Counted from the first letter of the stretch, positions 53,599 to 63,873 are shown. The stretch is 64,000 bases of DNA from Prevotella sp. P3-122 (GCF_002251365.1 NZ_NPJH01000082.1:59594-123593); one strand, 5' to 3'. Translations and numbers: made by a program. The notes: generated by a model not told the origin, from the sequence alone.

Positions 53599-54423
53599 TT
53601 ACAATCTAAACCACAACCTACTGTTGTATTTCCCGAGGCTGTCTTCATTCCCGGTTTTGTAGTCCCATCGCTTACCGTCACGTTCCGGACTGAGAATGGT
53701 GACTCCATTATTAGTGGCCACCACCCAATAGCTCTGCGAGGAGTTCCGGCAGCTTGCCGGCGAGCCAAATCCCTTTACGTTCAACAACGACTTCTGTTCC
53801 GTGAGAATAGCCTCTGCCTGATCAATAGTGCTTGCACCTGCTATTTTCGCAAGCGTGGCAGCCCTGCTGCCTGTAATCTGTGCGAAAAACCCTCCTGCAA
53901 TATTATTACTACTGGGATTGTCGGCGGGAAGTGCCTCACTTTCTGGTTGCGGAGTTTCAACTTGCCCTGTTGCAAGCTGCTGGGGCTCAGGCTTTGCAGT
54001 TTCCGTCTGCGCCGAGTCTACGATTTCCTCCACCTTCGACTCCATCTTCGGCAAAACATCCTCTACTTTCATTACAGTAACACCCGACCTGCTCGTAGTA
54101 ATATCCTTCTTCTTCACATACAGGAAAACGCGATACATATCACCCCTTTTTAGCGAGATACTGCTTGCTACCTGCCCGATGTCCTTAACAATCACGGCTA
54201 CGGCATCTTCGGGAACATCCGAATTTACAACATACTCTTTCACTTGCCTGTCTAATTCTGCCTTTGCGACATTTGCAGCATCCTCTTCTGTAGCCTCAGT
54301 AGACTCTGCGTAGATGTACTCCTTGCTTTTTTTTATCTTTGTGATGTCGCTGGCCGTCAGCTGTGCCATTGAGCCAACAGCTACCGTCATGGCGGCGACA
54401 ACAGTAAATAGTCTCTTTATCAT
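53599..54423 (-). CDS. Exported LPP20-like protein of the tubulin-like operon
   Basis: 274 residues. The signal peptide ends near GSMAQ. The first ~110 residues (IKKSKEYIYAESTEATEEDA, then ANVAKAELDRQVKEYV) resemble an LPP20-type domain found in outer-membrane-associated lipoproteins. A Pro/Glu/Gln-rich linker (about 140-175) and a second small domain (ATLAKIAGASTIDQAEAILT onward) follow. There is no lipobox cysteine. Confidence 0.6.
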   Translation of the reverse strand: MIKRLFTVVAAMTVAVGSMAQLTASDITKIKKSKEYIYAESTEATEEDAANVAKAELDRQVKEYVVNSDVPEDAVAVIVKDIGQVASSISLKRGDMYRVFLYVKKKDITTSRSGVTVMKVEDVLPKMESKVEEIVDSAQTETAKPEPQQLATGQVETPQPESEALPADNPSSNNIAGGFFAQITGSRAATLAKIAGASTIDQAEAILTEQKSLLNVKGFGSPASCRNSSQSYWVVATNNGVTILSPERDGKRWDYKTGNEDSLGKYNSRLWFRL

Positions 54424-54436
54424 ACCGATTATTTTT

Positions 54437-55570
54437 TTATTTCATGTCGTTATACAATTCCTCTATGTCGTGAGTCATAACATAGCCAGTAAGAGAGACT
54501 TTTATGTTCCCCTTACGGGTGTCCAAGTCCTTAACATTCATTCTCACTCTCATCAGATGCTCGTAAGCCTGCTGATGATTGCGCATTTCCACCACGGCAT
54601 CGATGTCGCCGGAAGCTTCGTTGTAGCCGACAACTCCAAAATAAGGGCGACAGCCCTCATCAAGACAGAACCCTACGAGTTGTGAAAGTTTTACGTTGTA
54701 GGTATCTTTCTTGAAATTATATTTAAGCTGCCTTATCTCCACATTGAAATCATTGGCAATATCGTTACCTGTAAACAGGTTGGCGACACTTTCCACGGGA
54801 AAACGCGACGAGCATACCAGAACAAAAGTGCCGGCTGCGCCTTTTGCTTTACTGTAGAACCTTTGGTTGCGCATAGACCTTATGGAGTTGACCCCCTTGT
54901 CGAGGACGTAGACACCATCTTTCTCCACAAGAGCCTGCGCATCAGGTGGCACCACACTGTCGCTATGAGATGTGTGGCTCATAATGTCATGTCTCAGCCT
55001 TTCCTCGTTTTCAAGCATAAAGCTGCCACGTAGCAATTCATAATTGGACGGGAAGAAAATTCTGCACACCACATCCTCACCTCTACTCCACTCCACAGAA
55101 TAAGCCCTTTCCGTGTGATTGGTAATTCCAAAAGATAGAGTTGAGTCGGCAAACAGCGTGGGTAGCATGGCGAGATTTCCTTTCTCGAATGTGACCCTGT
55201 CAAGCTTAAGCCTGTTGCTGACCTCATCAGGCCGATGGCAGTTGAGCATGACGTCAAGTACATACCTTTCAATAAAGTCATATACTGGGGAAGGCTGTTC
55301 AAGCCGAAGTTCTTTAGGGAAGACACTGAACCCTATATTTTCCACTTTTCCGGCTCTTTTCACTATGGTAAGCGAATTGCCATTATAGGAAAACAGCCCG
55401 CAGTGGATGCCAGCCCTGAGAGTGTCAATACTTTGGGCAATACTCAATTTCCTTGCCATTTCTGCAAGTTTCCGCGTTCTGTATTTGTCATAGGTCTGTG
55501 CCCACACCTGTCCAACAAGGCAGAGGTCAACGAACAAGAATGCCAAAATAGCAATGAGGAATCTTCTCAT
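54437..55570 (-). CDS. Exported protein of unknown function (tubulin-like operon)
   Basis: 377 residues. The signal is LIAILAFLFVDLCLVGQVWA, cleaved near AQTYD. The rest has mixed alpha/beta character; the last third (IDAVVEMRNHQQAYEHLMRV) looks similar in style to the LPP20-like neighbour. I do not recognise a family. It lies 13 bp before the LPP20-like gene and 119 bp after the zinc-ribbon gene, the largest gap inside the operon. Confidence 0.65.
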   Translation of the reverse strand: MRRFLIAILAFLFVDLCLVGQVWAQTYDKYRTRKLAEMARKLSIAQSIDTLRAGIHCGLFSYNGNSLTIVKRAGKVENIGFSVFPKELRLEQPSPVYDFIERYVLDVMLNCHRPDEVSNRLKLDRVTFEKGNLAMLPTLFADSTLSFGITNHTERAYSVEWSRGEDVVCRIFFPSNYELLRGSFMLENEERLRHDIMSHTSHSDSVVPPDAQALVEKDGVYVLDKGVNSIRSMRNQRFYSKAKGAAGTFVLVCSSRFPVESVANLFTGNDIANDFNVEIRQLKYNFKKDTYNVKLSQLVGFCLDEGCRPYFGVVGYNEASGDIDAVVEMRNHQQAYEHLMRVRMNVKDLDTRKGNIKVSLTGYVMTHDIEELYNDMK

Positions 55571-55689
55571 AGAAAGAAACTGTTTGCGATGATGAACAAC
55601 CTATTGCTTCCAAGGTTTCGCATCTGTCCTCCCAATGGAAGACAGACACGAAATCAAAAAAAACAATTGTAGCAACTCTCACACTATCC

Positions 55690-56313
55690 TTAGAGCTTCT
55701 CGCTGATGCCAGAGAGCAGCTGGCTCTCGCCACCGATGACAGCCTCACCGCCCACGAGACGTCCGCCACTCACCTTGGCGCCTCTAATCTTGTCGCCACG
55801 GCGGAAGGTCAGAGTGTTGTCATCCTCGTCGTGGAGACTGATGGTAACGGTGCTGGTGAAAGTAATAATGCCGGCCGCTTTGTCGTACTTAGCCCTGCCG
55901 CCGAATACAGTATTTGTAGTTGGCTTTGGGTCCACCTTCTCCGGTTCTTTCTTGGTTTCCTCTTCTGTCTTCACCTCGGGTTTATCGACTTTAGCCGTAT
56001 CTACTTTCACTGTGTCCTTCTTCAAAGTGTCCACCTGGACGGTGTCTGGCCCAGGACTAATAGGGTCGGTCTTATCACCAGATGAACAAGCCTTGAAGAT
56101 GCCGAATCCTCCACCTCCGAGAACGATTAATGCGGCTGCTATCAGTCCTACGAGTTTTTTGTTTTTCTTAAACCAATTAGGTTTCTTCCCACCGTCAAAC
56201 GGTATTACAGGTTCTCCACATTCAGGGCATACCATTTCCGACTTCTCAACCTCTTGTGGCTGGTTGAACATCGCGCAGTCTTCATTTCTGCAAATTACTT
56301 TTATTTTTGCCAT
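55690..56313 (-). CDS. Membrane-anchored zinc-ribbon protein
   Basis: 207 residues. An N-terminal zinc ribbon (CRNEDC near 9-14 and CPEC near 29-32), a transmembrane segment (about 53-75, LVGLIAAALIVLGGGGFGIF), a charged linker rich in Lys, Glu, Pro and Thr with VDT repeats (about 85-135), and a beta-rich C-terminal domain (RRGDKIRGAKVSGGRLVGGE). The ribbon faces the cytoplasm and could contact the tubulin-like protein encoded 11 bp upstream, with the C-terminal domain in the periplasm. Confidence 0.7.
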   Translation of the reverse strand: MAKIKVICRNEDCAMFNQPQEVEKSEMVCPECGEPVIPFDGGKKPNWFKKNKKLVGLIAAALIVLGGGGFGIFKACSSGDKTDPISPGPDTVQVDTLKKDTVKVDTAKVDKPEVKTEEETKKEPEKVDPKPTTNTVFGGRAKYDKAAGIITFTSTVTISLHDEDDNTLTFRRGDKIRGAKVSGGRLVGGEAVIGGESQLLSGISEKL

Positions 56314-56324
56314 ACCTTATTATA

Positions 56325-59300
56325 TTATAAGTCTTTCAATTTTTCGTTAATAATCTCCATCGCCAGATTCTTGTATTCAGCATAAAGTGGATTGAACTGG
56401 TTGCCTTCGCATATAGTGGGCAGAATGATTTGCTGCACCACTCCACCAAGGAGTTTCCTAACTTCCATCTTCTGGTCGTTGCTGCGGGCCTTTATATGAA
56501 GTTCCTTTTCCACCTGCTGCTCAAGCGACTTCAGTTTCTTGAAGTCCTGTTTCAGTGCGTTGACGCATCCAAGGAAGTCTTTTCCTATCTTTACCCACTG
56601 GTCGCCAAACACCTCGTCGGGCACCTTAATGGCAAGGAACTTTTCTCCCGTGACGGGGTCTTGCTGCTGTTGCACGAGGTTCAGAGCCAAAGCCAGAAGA
56701 GTTGCTTTCTTAGCTGGATGCTCAAGGTCGGCTGAATTGAGTTCAAACAGGTCGGGCAGAGGTGTCGGGAAGCTCTCCGTGTGCAGCACCATCTTGTTGA
56801 GTTTACCTTGCGGAGCAGCCAAGAGTCGGTTATATTTTTCGCGCAATGTCTGCACGTTAAGCAGGAAGCGCAATGGGAAGCCGGCTTTTGCACAAACCAC
56901 CACCATCTGATTAGACTTGAAATTCTCCGAGAAGTCACCATCGGTGAAACTTGGAATGAAGCCAGTCTGCTTATTGCTGAAGGCCACACCGAGATCCTTG
57001 ACAAATTTTTCCTCCTGATCGTTTGTTGGCTTAGGCATAGCAACCTGTACCATAGGTACCATTGCTCCTTGATTGTCACCTATCACGGCTGCCGTCTCAG
57101 TAGGATTGAACTGGACGTACGAGCGTGCCAAGTTGATTACACTATCAACAAAGGCCTCTATCTTCTCCTCACTGTTCAGCTCATTCTTGAGCTTTTCAAG
57201 AATATTTACGCCCACCATTTTGTAGAGAGGATCTTTCTTTGCCGTTTCCTCCATAGCCGTGCGTGCGTTCTTCGAACAGATATTGATAATGATGTCAGAA
57301 GCAGTATTGATGTCAACAGAAGCGTTGAGCTGTGCGAAAGAGCGTACTCCGTCTTCACCGAGCGACTCTATCATCTTCTGTCTGATTTCAGTAGAGTTGG
57401 CATTCTGCAGGTCATAGTCACTTACATACTGTCTTGTAAGGTCGTGCACCACCTCAGGCTTGTACTTCTTCATCTTGCCCTCTTCAGGAGAAGCATTGAG
57501 CTGACACTTTGCAGAAGCCTGGTCAACCACTTGCTTCAATATCTCGTCGAGTTCCTGCTTCATTGCCTGTATTCCAAGAATCATGCTGTTAAGCTCGATG
57601 CCTATCTGCTGTAAGAGCTGAATGGCATAAGCATAAGATTCTATCTTAGTCTCAAGCACATAATATTCGCACTTTGCAGTCTTGAACTCAGCGAAAGTCT
57701 TCGATGCTGCATTGGTTACGGCATCTCGTATCCAACCGATGTTGTTCCACTTCACATTAGCAGCCTTGATGTCGGCAGCCTTCTCCTCGCGTTGCTGTTC
57801 AAGTTTTGAGATCTGCTGTTTGAACGCACCTATGCGGTCCTCGCAGTCCTGACGAAGTATCATGGCATACTTCTCTATCTGCAGCATGCTCTTTCCTTCC
57901 TTTCCTCCACTTGCCCATTCTTCAAATAGTTTGCTTTCAATGTGGCGACGAATAAAGCTGGCGTAAGCCTTTATTTCCTTAGTCTGGATCTCAAAGAATT
58001 TCTTCACTCCATGCTTGCGGAAACCGTTGCTATAGTATTCGTCGATGAGTTTTGTGAACTGTGCGAGCCACTGCTTCTTTTCATACTGTTGCTGCACCAG
58101 TCCGGCATCTCCCTGTGTGCGTGTTTCCCATGTAATGTTAAATGCGCGCCAGTTCTTAGTGCTATCATTCTCTATTACAGGCTTTTCCAGTGTAAGGTCG
58201 GCATTGGCGAGTTTGAGCTTACCACGGTTTTTCGGGTCTTTTATCTCGTCAAGATATCCCGAGCCAACCTCTTCCAGTGTACACTCGCCATATCCAATGC
58301 CCTCTTGCCAAAGGTTGTAGGTCAGCTGACGTGTAGCTTGGATAGCATAATTGTAGGTAACATACTCGTCGATTTCGGTCTCTGGATATTCCACACGCAC
58401 CACTCCAAACGACAAGAACTTGCGGCTGCGAGTCTGCTCACCGCTCAAATCGTGTTCAGGACCGGCACCATCGTTCTCACATCCCACAAGGCGCGACATC
58501 TGTCCATTCTTGTCTGCTCCAACAACAACTATCTGGAATATGAAGTCTGCAACAGCCTTTGGCAGTTTAGTGCCGAGGTCAAGGTTCTTGCCTTGCTCGT
58601 TTACGTTTGTATACACATAACATGCCTCGAACGACTCCTGGTTTTGCAGCAGACGCTGCACCTTCTGTGTGAAGATGTCTTTCTCGCCCGTAACGTCAAA
58701 CGGAGCGTATTTGCCAACGCTGATTGCGTTAAGCTCTGAGAGGGCGGCATATCCGTTGGCTTGGTAGAAGCCGTTGTCATGCTTCTGGTTCACCACGTTA
58801 ATCTCAGGTATGTACACAAACAGTCTGATCTTGAAGGCCTTGGTAGATTCCTGATATGGAAATTCCTTGCGTATCTGTGAGATGACATCAACAATAGAGC
58901 CAGAGCCTGTTCCACCCGCCAGTCCTGCGCAGATGGTGAAAGTCACGTCGTTGTCTTCCGAACTCTTTTGCAGGGCAGTAACAGCCGCTTTGAGCTTTGT
59001 CACAAAGTTCTTTTCAGCCTGATTGCGGTCGCAGATGTTGTTTGCAATGAGCATACGGCCCAAGCGGCGGCGCTGCCCTCCTATACCAGCGGTGATGAGC
59101 GGTCCCATGTGCTGGTCGATAAGCTGCTTGTCATCGTCGTTGATAAAGCTCTGCAATCCGGGATATTGGCCTAACGATTGCAGTGCGGCCGTACTTATGC
59201 CGTTGATGTTAACTTTCTGTGCATCGCCAAGGTGGACGCTCTTACCGAGCACTTTCCATCCTGTCCTGTCGTTAAGGTCTGCTGGCGAGGAATCAACATA

Positions 59301-59426
59301 GAGGTAGTTGATATTACATCCGTTGCCAGGTTCATTGCTACGGAATTCCTCATAGATACGCTTGCGAAGCTCACGGACTACTTTTCCTCCCGTGCCTCCG
59401 AGTCCAATAATCAAGTTGTTTGCCAT
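56325..59426 (-). CDS. FtsZ/tubulin-like (Tubulin_2-type) GTPase, 1033 residues
   Basis: Residues 1-25 (ANNLIIGLGGTGGKVVRELR) give a glycine-rich nucleotide-binding start, and GLAGGTGSGSIVDV (168-181) is the tubulin/FtsZ signature GGGTG(S/T)G in slightly changed form. The chain is two to three times the length of FtsZ. The long remainder has helical, coiled-coil-like stretches (about 530-640) and no known domain. Large FtsZ-like proteins have been proposed to remodel membranes together with neighbouring membrane proteins. Filament formation is inferred, not seen. Confidence 0.8.
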   Translation of the reverse strand: MANNLIIGLGGTGGKVVRELRKRIYEEFRSNEPGNGCNINYLYVDSSPADLNDRTGWKVLGKSVHLGDAQKVNINGISTAALQSLGQYPGLQSFINDDDKQLIDQHMGPLITAGIGGQRRRLGRMLIANNICDRNQAEKNFVTKLKAAVTALQKSSEDNDVTFTICAGLAGGTGSGSIVDVISQIRKEFPYQESTKAFKIRLFVYIPEINVVNQKHDNGFYQANGYAALSELNAISVGKYAPFDVTGEKDIFTQKVQRLLQNQESFEACYVYTNVNEQGKNLDLGTKLPKAVADFIFQIVVVGADKNGQMSRLVGCENDGAGPEHDLSGEQTRSRKFLSFGVVRVEYPETEIDEYVTYNYAIQATRQLTYNLWQEGIGYGECTLEEVGSGYLDEIKDPKNRGKLKLANADLTLEKPVIENDSTKNWRAFNITWETRTQGDAGLVQQQYEKKQWLAQFTKLIDEYYSNGFRKHGVKKFFEIQTKEIKAYASFIRRHIESKLFEEWASGGKEGKSMLQIEKYAMILRQDCEDRIGAFKQQISKLEQQREEKAADIKAANVKWNNIGWIRDAVTNAASKTFAEFKTAKCEYYVLETKIESYAYAIQLLQQIGIELNSMILGIQAMKQELDEILKQVVDQASAKCQLNASPEEGKMKKYKPEVVHDLTRQYVSDYDLQNANSTEIRQKMIESLGEDGVRSFAQLNASVDINTASDIIINICSKNARTAMEETAKKDPLYKMVGVNILEKLKNELNSEEKIEAFVDSVINLARSYVQFNPTETAAVIGDNQGAMVPMVQVAMPKPTNDQEEKFVKDLGVAFSNKQTGFIPSFTDGDFSENFKSNQMVVVCAKAGFPLRFLLNVQTLREKYNRLLAAPQGKLNKMVLHTESFPTPLPDLFELNSADLEHPAKKATLLALALNLVQQQQDPVTGEKFLAIKVPDEVFGDQWVKIGKDFLGCVNALKQDFKKLKSLEQQVEKELHIKARSNDQKMEVRKLLGGVVQQIILPTICEGNQFNPLYAEYKNLAMEIINEKLKDL

Positions 59427-59456
59427 AATATTATAGTTTTTGAATTAAATCATTAT

Positions 59457-60032
59457 TCAGAACACATCCTCTGAGGGTGTGTACGACCGTTTTGGTGTTC
59501 CTTTCCCAGGCTTGCCATCTCTCATACTTAAGATTACGAGTATTGAGGCAACTATCACTGCCCCCAGACACCACAGGATGTCATAGAGCAGTTCTTCCTT
59601 TACCAAACTGACGAAATAATCTATCATCGAATTTGGCATCTGAGCCACAGTACCCTCATATGAGTAATCGCAAAGATAGTGTTGCAGAAGTGGATAATGG
59701 TCAAAGAGACTGTCAAGCACAGGTTTGGCCTCCGACTCCTTTATCCACATGTTGCCATCAATATTGAGCATATTGAAAATTTGCTGGATATATGCCTTAT
59801 AATCATCAGCTGAACTGATGATCTTTATTTCTCCAACTATAAAGACACAATGAAATGCCAAAATCAAAAACAATATAGCACAGATGATGTATGACACAGG
59901 TGTCAACGGCATGTTCTTATACCAGTTGGAGATTATAAAAAAGAATAACGCAACGAAGATTATCGCTATAAGGACGCCCCAAATCAGACTTCCCATTGAA
60001 AAACTAATAATTTCTGCCAATCCAGACAACAT
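59457..60032 (-). CDS. Three-segment membrane protein, first gene of the tubulin-like operon
   Basis: 191 residues with three clear transmembrane segments (about 14-36, 45-70 and 150-170). A loop of about 80 residues between segments two and three is rich in acidic residues, and a short basic tail follows (GKPGKGTPKRSYTPSEDVF). It could anchor the GTPase filament encoded 30 bp downstream. No family recognised. Confidence 0.7.
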   Translation of the reverse strand: MLSGLAEIISFSMGSLIWGVLIAIIFVALFFFIISNWYKNMPLTPVSYIICAILFLILAFHCVFIVGEIKIISSADDYKAYIQQIFNMLNIDGNMWIKESEAKPVLDSLFDHYPLLQHYLCDYSYEGTVAQMPNSMIDYFVSLVKEELLYDILWCLGAVIVASILVILSMRDGKPGKGTPKRSYTPSEDVF

Positions 60033-60101
60033 AATACAAAAGTTTAATGCCCATAGGTCCCCAAAAATGAGCTGATACTGTTTAGGTTATTATGCGAATA
60101 C
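60033..60101 (-). promoter_or_regulatory. Probable promoter of the tubulin-like operon
   Basis: On the minus strand TTTTTG is followed 17 bp later by AACTTTTG, one base off the TAnnTTTG consensus. It is the only candidate in the short gap between the ncRNA terminator and the first gene. Confidence 0.4.
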
Positions 60102-60470
60102 AAAAAAACGTGGGAACTCGCCGCTGCCTGTCCCACGAACTGAGGCCTTCGCATTGCCCGATACAGTGAACAGACAACGTTAGACCCCCATGCCGAATAT
60201 TATATAATTCCCTAAGAGCTAATTGTAAGCCTCTGAAAACTAGACTTACTAATAGCTCTACGGAAGTATAATATACTCTCGCCAGATGTCTACCGTTGTT
60301 ATGTTCCAGACTGTATCAGAAAGTTGCGAAGTTTCAGTTCGTCAAGAACAGAACGTTTGGTAAACGCCTTTTCATATGTCGCGCCTCTCCCTCCCTTGTG
60401 TCTTTCGACACCTTCGGCATGGGTACAAGGCATGAATGTAACCCAAAAGAACCTGTCAAAAAGGTTAATT
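60102..60470 (-). ncRNA. 6S-like structured RNA (candidate)
   Basis: Minus-strand TATATTTG (60484-60477) is a consensus promoter; transcription should start near 60470. The 3' end is a hairpin (CGTGGGA/TCCCACG) with a T-run at 60108-60102. In between, CGAACTGA (60341-60334) pairs with TCAGTTCG (60143-60136), and nested pairs such as TTCGCA/TGCGAA, GATACAG/CTGTATC, GTAGAC/GTCTAA and GAGCTA/TAGCTC form a single long interrupted rod of ~206 nt, the shape of 6S RNA. About 130 nt of leader with small hairpins precede it, which 6S normally lacks. An alternative is another structured RNA class. Confidence 0.6.
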
Positions 60471-60484
60471 CTGCTGCAAATATA

Positions 60485-60818
60485 ATAATATTATTATATA
60501 TAACAAAAAAAAACAAACGTTTTTTAATTATATCTTTTTTAGTGATGACAAAGAACTTTGTATGGTTCGAATTTGCCGCGGCATTGATAAAGCCTCATCA
60601 TTATTGGGTCAGTGGGATAATTGTGTGTATGATGTTTATCGAGGATTGACGGATAACGCTTATTCTACTGGCATAACCAAAGGTAGCCGGCTAACCAAAG
60701 GCAACCGGCTGAAAAAGGCAAGGGTGAGGAAAGATACTCGGAGCGCATTGACAAACATACTGACATCAACAGCTTTTGTGCCGTGGTGACAGACAATGAT
60801 GCTGTAGCGGGAGTACGC
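60485..60818. other. Intergenic region, 18 bp tandem repeat
   Basis: No gene supported. Two copies of AACCAAAGGYARCCGGCT lie at 60675-60692 and 60693-60710, shortly after the end of the RND gene. Confidence 0.6.
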
Positions 60819-63800
60819 TTAGCGTCCCGTTTTCCCGAAGTGCTCCTGAATTGTCTGAAAGACGATGAACAGGGTGGGGACAACGAAGAGCAGGCCTATT
60901 GTGCCAAACAACATTCCGCCTACTGTGCTTACTCCTACCGAAATGTTGCCGTTGGCACCCACTCCATGGGCAAACATCAGGGGAAGCATACCGAATACCA
61001 TTGTCATTGAAGCCGTCAGAATAGGACGCAGACGAGCCTTGGCAGCCGACATGGCAGCTGCTGTGATCGTCATTCCCTGGCGACGGCGGTCGGAGGCATA
61101 TTCCGTCAGCAAGATGGCAGTCTTTGACAACAGACCGATGAGCATGATGAGTCCTGTCTGCATATAGATATTGTTTTCCAATCCCCAAAACTTGGCAAAA
61201 AGGAAACTGCCCATCAGACCGAAGGGTACGGAAAGGATGACAGCGAAGGGGATGGTCAGGCTCTCGTATAGGGCACAGAGGATGAGGTAGATGAAAACAA
61301 TGCAGATGACGAACACCAAAGTGGTGGTGTTGCCGGTTGATGCCTCCTCGCGCGACATGCCTCCAAACTCATAGCCATAACCCTCGGGCAATGTGGCGTC
61401 AGCCACTTCCTCAATAGCTTTCAGAGCCTGCCCGGAACTGTAACCGTCGGCTGGCGTGCCAGAGACACTGATGGCTGAAAAGAGGTTGAAGCGCGAAAGA
61501 CTCTCAGAGCCATATACTCTCGCGAGTGTGAGATACTGCGATACAGGCGACATCTCACCACTGCTGTTGCGCACGAAGATATTGTTGAGGGCCTCGGTGT
61601 CAAGACGATATTCAGGAGCAGCCTGCACCATCACACGATAGAGCTTGGTGAAGCGGTTGAGGTTGCTCGAATAGCTGCCTCCTACATATCCCGACAATGT
61701 ACTGAGCACATCGGCTGGCGATATGCCATTGCGCTTGCAGAGGGCTGCATCAACTTCCACCATGTATTGCGGATACTTGGTGTCGAAGGTGGTGTAGGCG
61801 CGCGACACCTCCGGGCGTTTGTTCAGGGCATCGAGAAAATTGTTGGTATATCGCAGCAGGTCGTCGATACTGCCTCCCTTCTTGTCCTGAACATAGAGGT
61901 CGAAGCCGTTGCTCATGCCGTAGCCGGAAATCATCGGACTCGTCTAGACACGTATCTTGGCTGCCTTTATACTATCGGTGCGGCGGTAGATCTCGTTCAT
62001 CACTGAATTGACGTCGTCACCTTTTTCCTTTCGCTCACTCCAGTTTTTCAGTCGGATGGTGAACGAACCGGCAGATGCCGACTGGTTGTGTACTGCGTCC
62101 TTACCCGTAACGCGCGAATAGATTTTTATCTGAGGTATATCCTTTATCGACTGTTCAATCCTGTCCATTATTTGTCCTGTTTCCTCAAGGTTGGTGCCGG
62201 GGGATGTCTGCACGTTCACGTTGATAGTGCCCATGTCCTCCTGTGGCACGAGTCCTGTCTTGGTTGTGCCCATCAATGCCACCAATGCAATCACTGCCAC
62301 AAAGATGCTGCCAATACCAAGTCGTTTGTGGTGGAAAAGAAACGCTACTCCTGTCATGTATTTTTGCTGAAGACGAAGGAACGAGGTGTCGAAGGCATAA
62401 TGGAAGCGGTCGGAGAATCCTATCTTCCCTCCTTGCTCGTTTTTGGCGCGAGGATGCAGGATGAGGGCGCAGAGTGCCGGACTCAGGGTCATGGCATTGA
62501 GTAGGGATATAGCCACTGCCACTGCCATCGTCAATCCGAATTGTGTATAGAACGTGCCCGTTGTACCGCCCATGAAGCTCACGGGGATGAATACCGCCAT
62601 AAAGACAATGGTGGTGGTCACCAGTACCGAAGACAGACCGCCCATGGCATCAACAGCAGCATTATAGGCGGAGGTATATCCCTCTTCAAAACGAGCCTGC
62701 ACAGCCTCTACCACAACGATACTGTCATCCACAACAGTACCAATGACAAGTACAAGGGCAAAGAGGGTAAGAAGGTTAAGGCTGAATCCTACGACATACA
62801 GGAAGGCAAAGGTGCCTATGAGCGACACGATGATGGCCAGGGAGGGTATGAGGGTGGCGCGAATGTCGTGGAGGAAGAAATATACCACCAACACTACCAG
62901 CAGGATAGCCACAATCAGAGTCTCCACTACATTGGCAATGGAGGCGTCGAGGAAGTCCTTGGTACTCGTCACGTCGGCCAATACCATTCCCTTGGGCAAT
63001 GACGACGATATGTCGGCAGTCACCTTGTCTATCTCCTTGATAATCTCGTTGGCATTGGATCCTGATGTCTGTGCCGTCATACAGTTGGCTCCCGGATGTC
63101 CGTTGGTAGAACTGAGCATGGCATAGTTCTCTGCTCCCATCTCTATGCGGGCCACATCCTTCAGTCGCAGGACATCACCACTGGGAAGCGACTTTATGAC
63201 CATATTGCCATAGTCCTCCTCCTGTTCATAGCGTCCGCGGTATTTCAGCACATACTGGAATGTGTTGGATGATTCAGCACCCAAGGTGCCGGTTGGCGAC
63301 TCGATGTTCTGTTCGTCCAACACCGTCTTGATGTCGGCAGGAACAAGACCGTATTGGGCCATTCGCTGAGGGTCGAGCCATATTCTCATCGAGTAGCTTG
63401 CTCCCCATATATTCACATCTCCCACACCAGCAATACGCGAGAGCCGTGGCTCGATGTTTATCTTCATGTAGTTGGTAAGGAAATTGGCATCGAAAGAATC
63501 GTTGGGCGAATAGAGCGAGATGGCTTTCAGCGAGTTGCTCTGTCGCTTCCTCACCGTTATTCCCGACTTTGTCACCTCTGCAGGAAGCAGTCCCTGTGCC
63601 GAGGCAACGCGGTTTTGCACGTTCACCACCGACATGTCGGGATCTGTTCCTTGTTTGAAATATACGCTGATGGAAGCGGAACCGGTGTTGGTGGCGGTAG
63701 AGGTCATATACATCATGTTCTCCACACCGTTGAGTTGCTCTTCGAGTGGAGTGATGACGCTCTTCATCACTGTTTCGGCGTTGGCTCCGGTGTAAGTGGC

Positions 63801-63873
63801 CGTTACCCTCACTGTAGGCGGTGCTATATCCGGAAATTGTTCGATAGGCAACTGGCTCAAGCCTATGAGGCCT
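60819..63873 (-). pseudogene. RND-family efflux transporter, interrupted twice
   Basis: AcrB/MexF-type inner-membrane pump of about 1020 residues. The gene resumes after the intron with LGLIGLSQLPIEQFPDIAPP (only the first ~27 residues are missing from this side). An in-frame amber codon TAG at 61946-61944 separates AAKIRV from TSPMISGYGMSNGFDLYV; the frame is otherwise continuous across it. Membrane and porter domains are complete on both sides. Either the gene is dead or the amber codon is read through. Confidence 0.85.

Noticed and set aside
60334..60516. Leftward frames across the structured RNA
   Set aside because: They cover the promoter and leader hairpins of the RNA gene; the pairing pattern explains the sequence better than coding.
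60562..60789. 75-codon rightward frame
   Set aside because: Includes an 18 bp tandem repeat and has no start context or recognisable domain.
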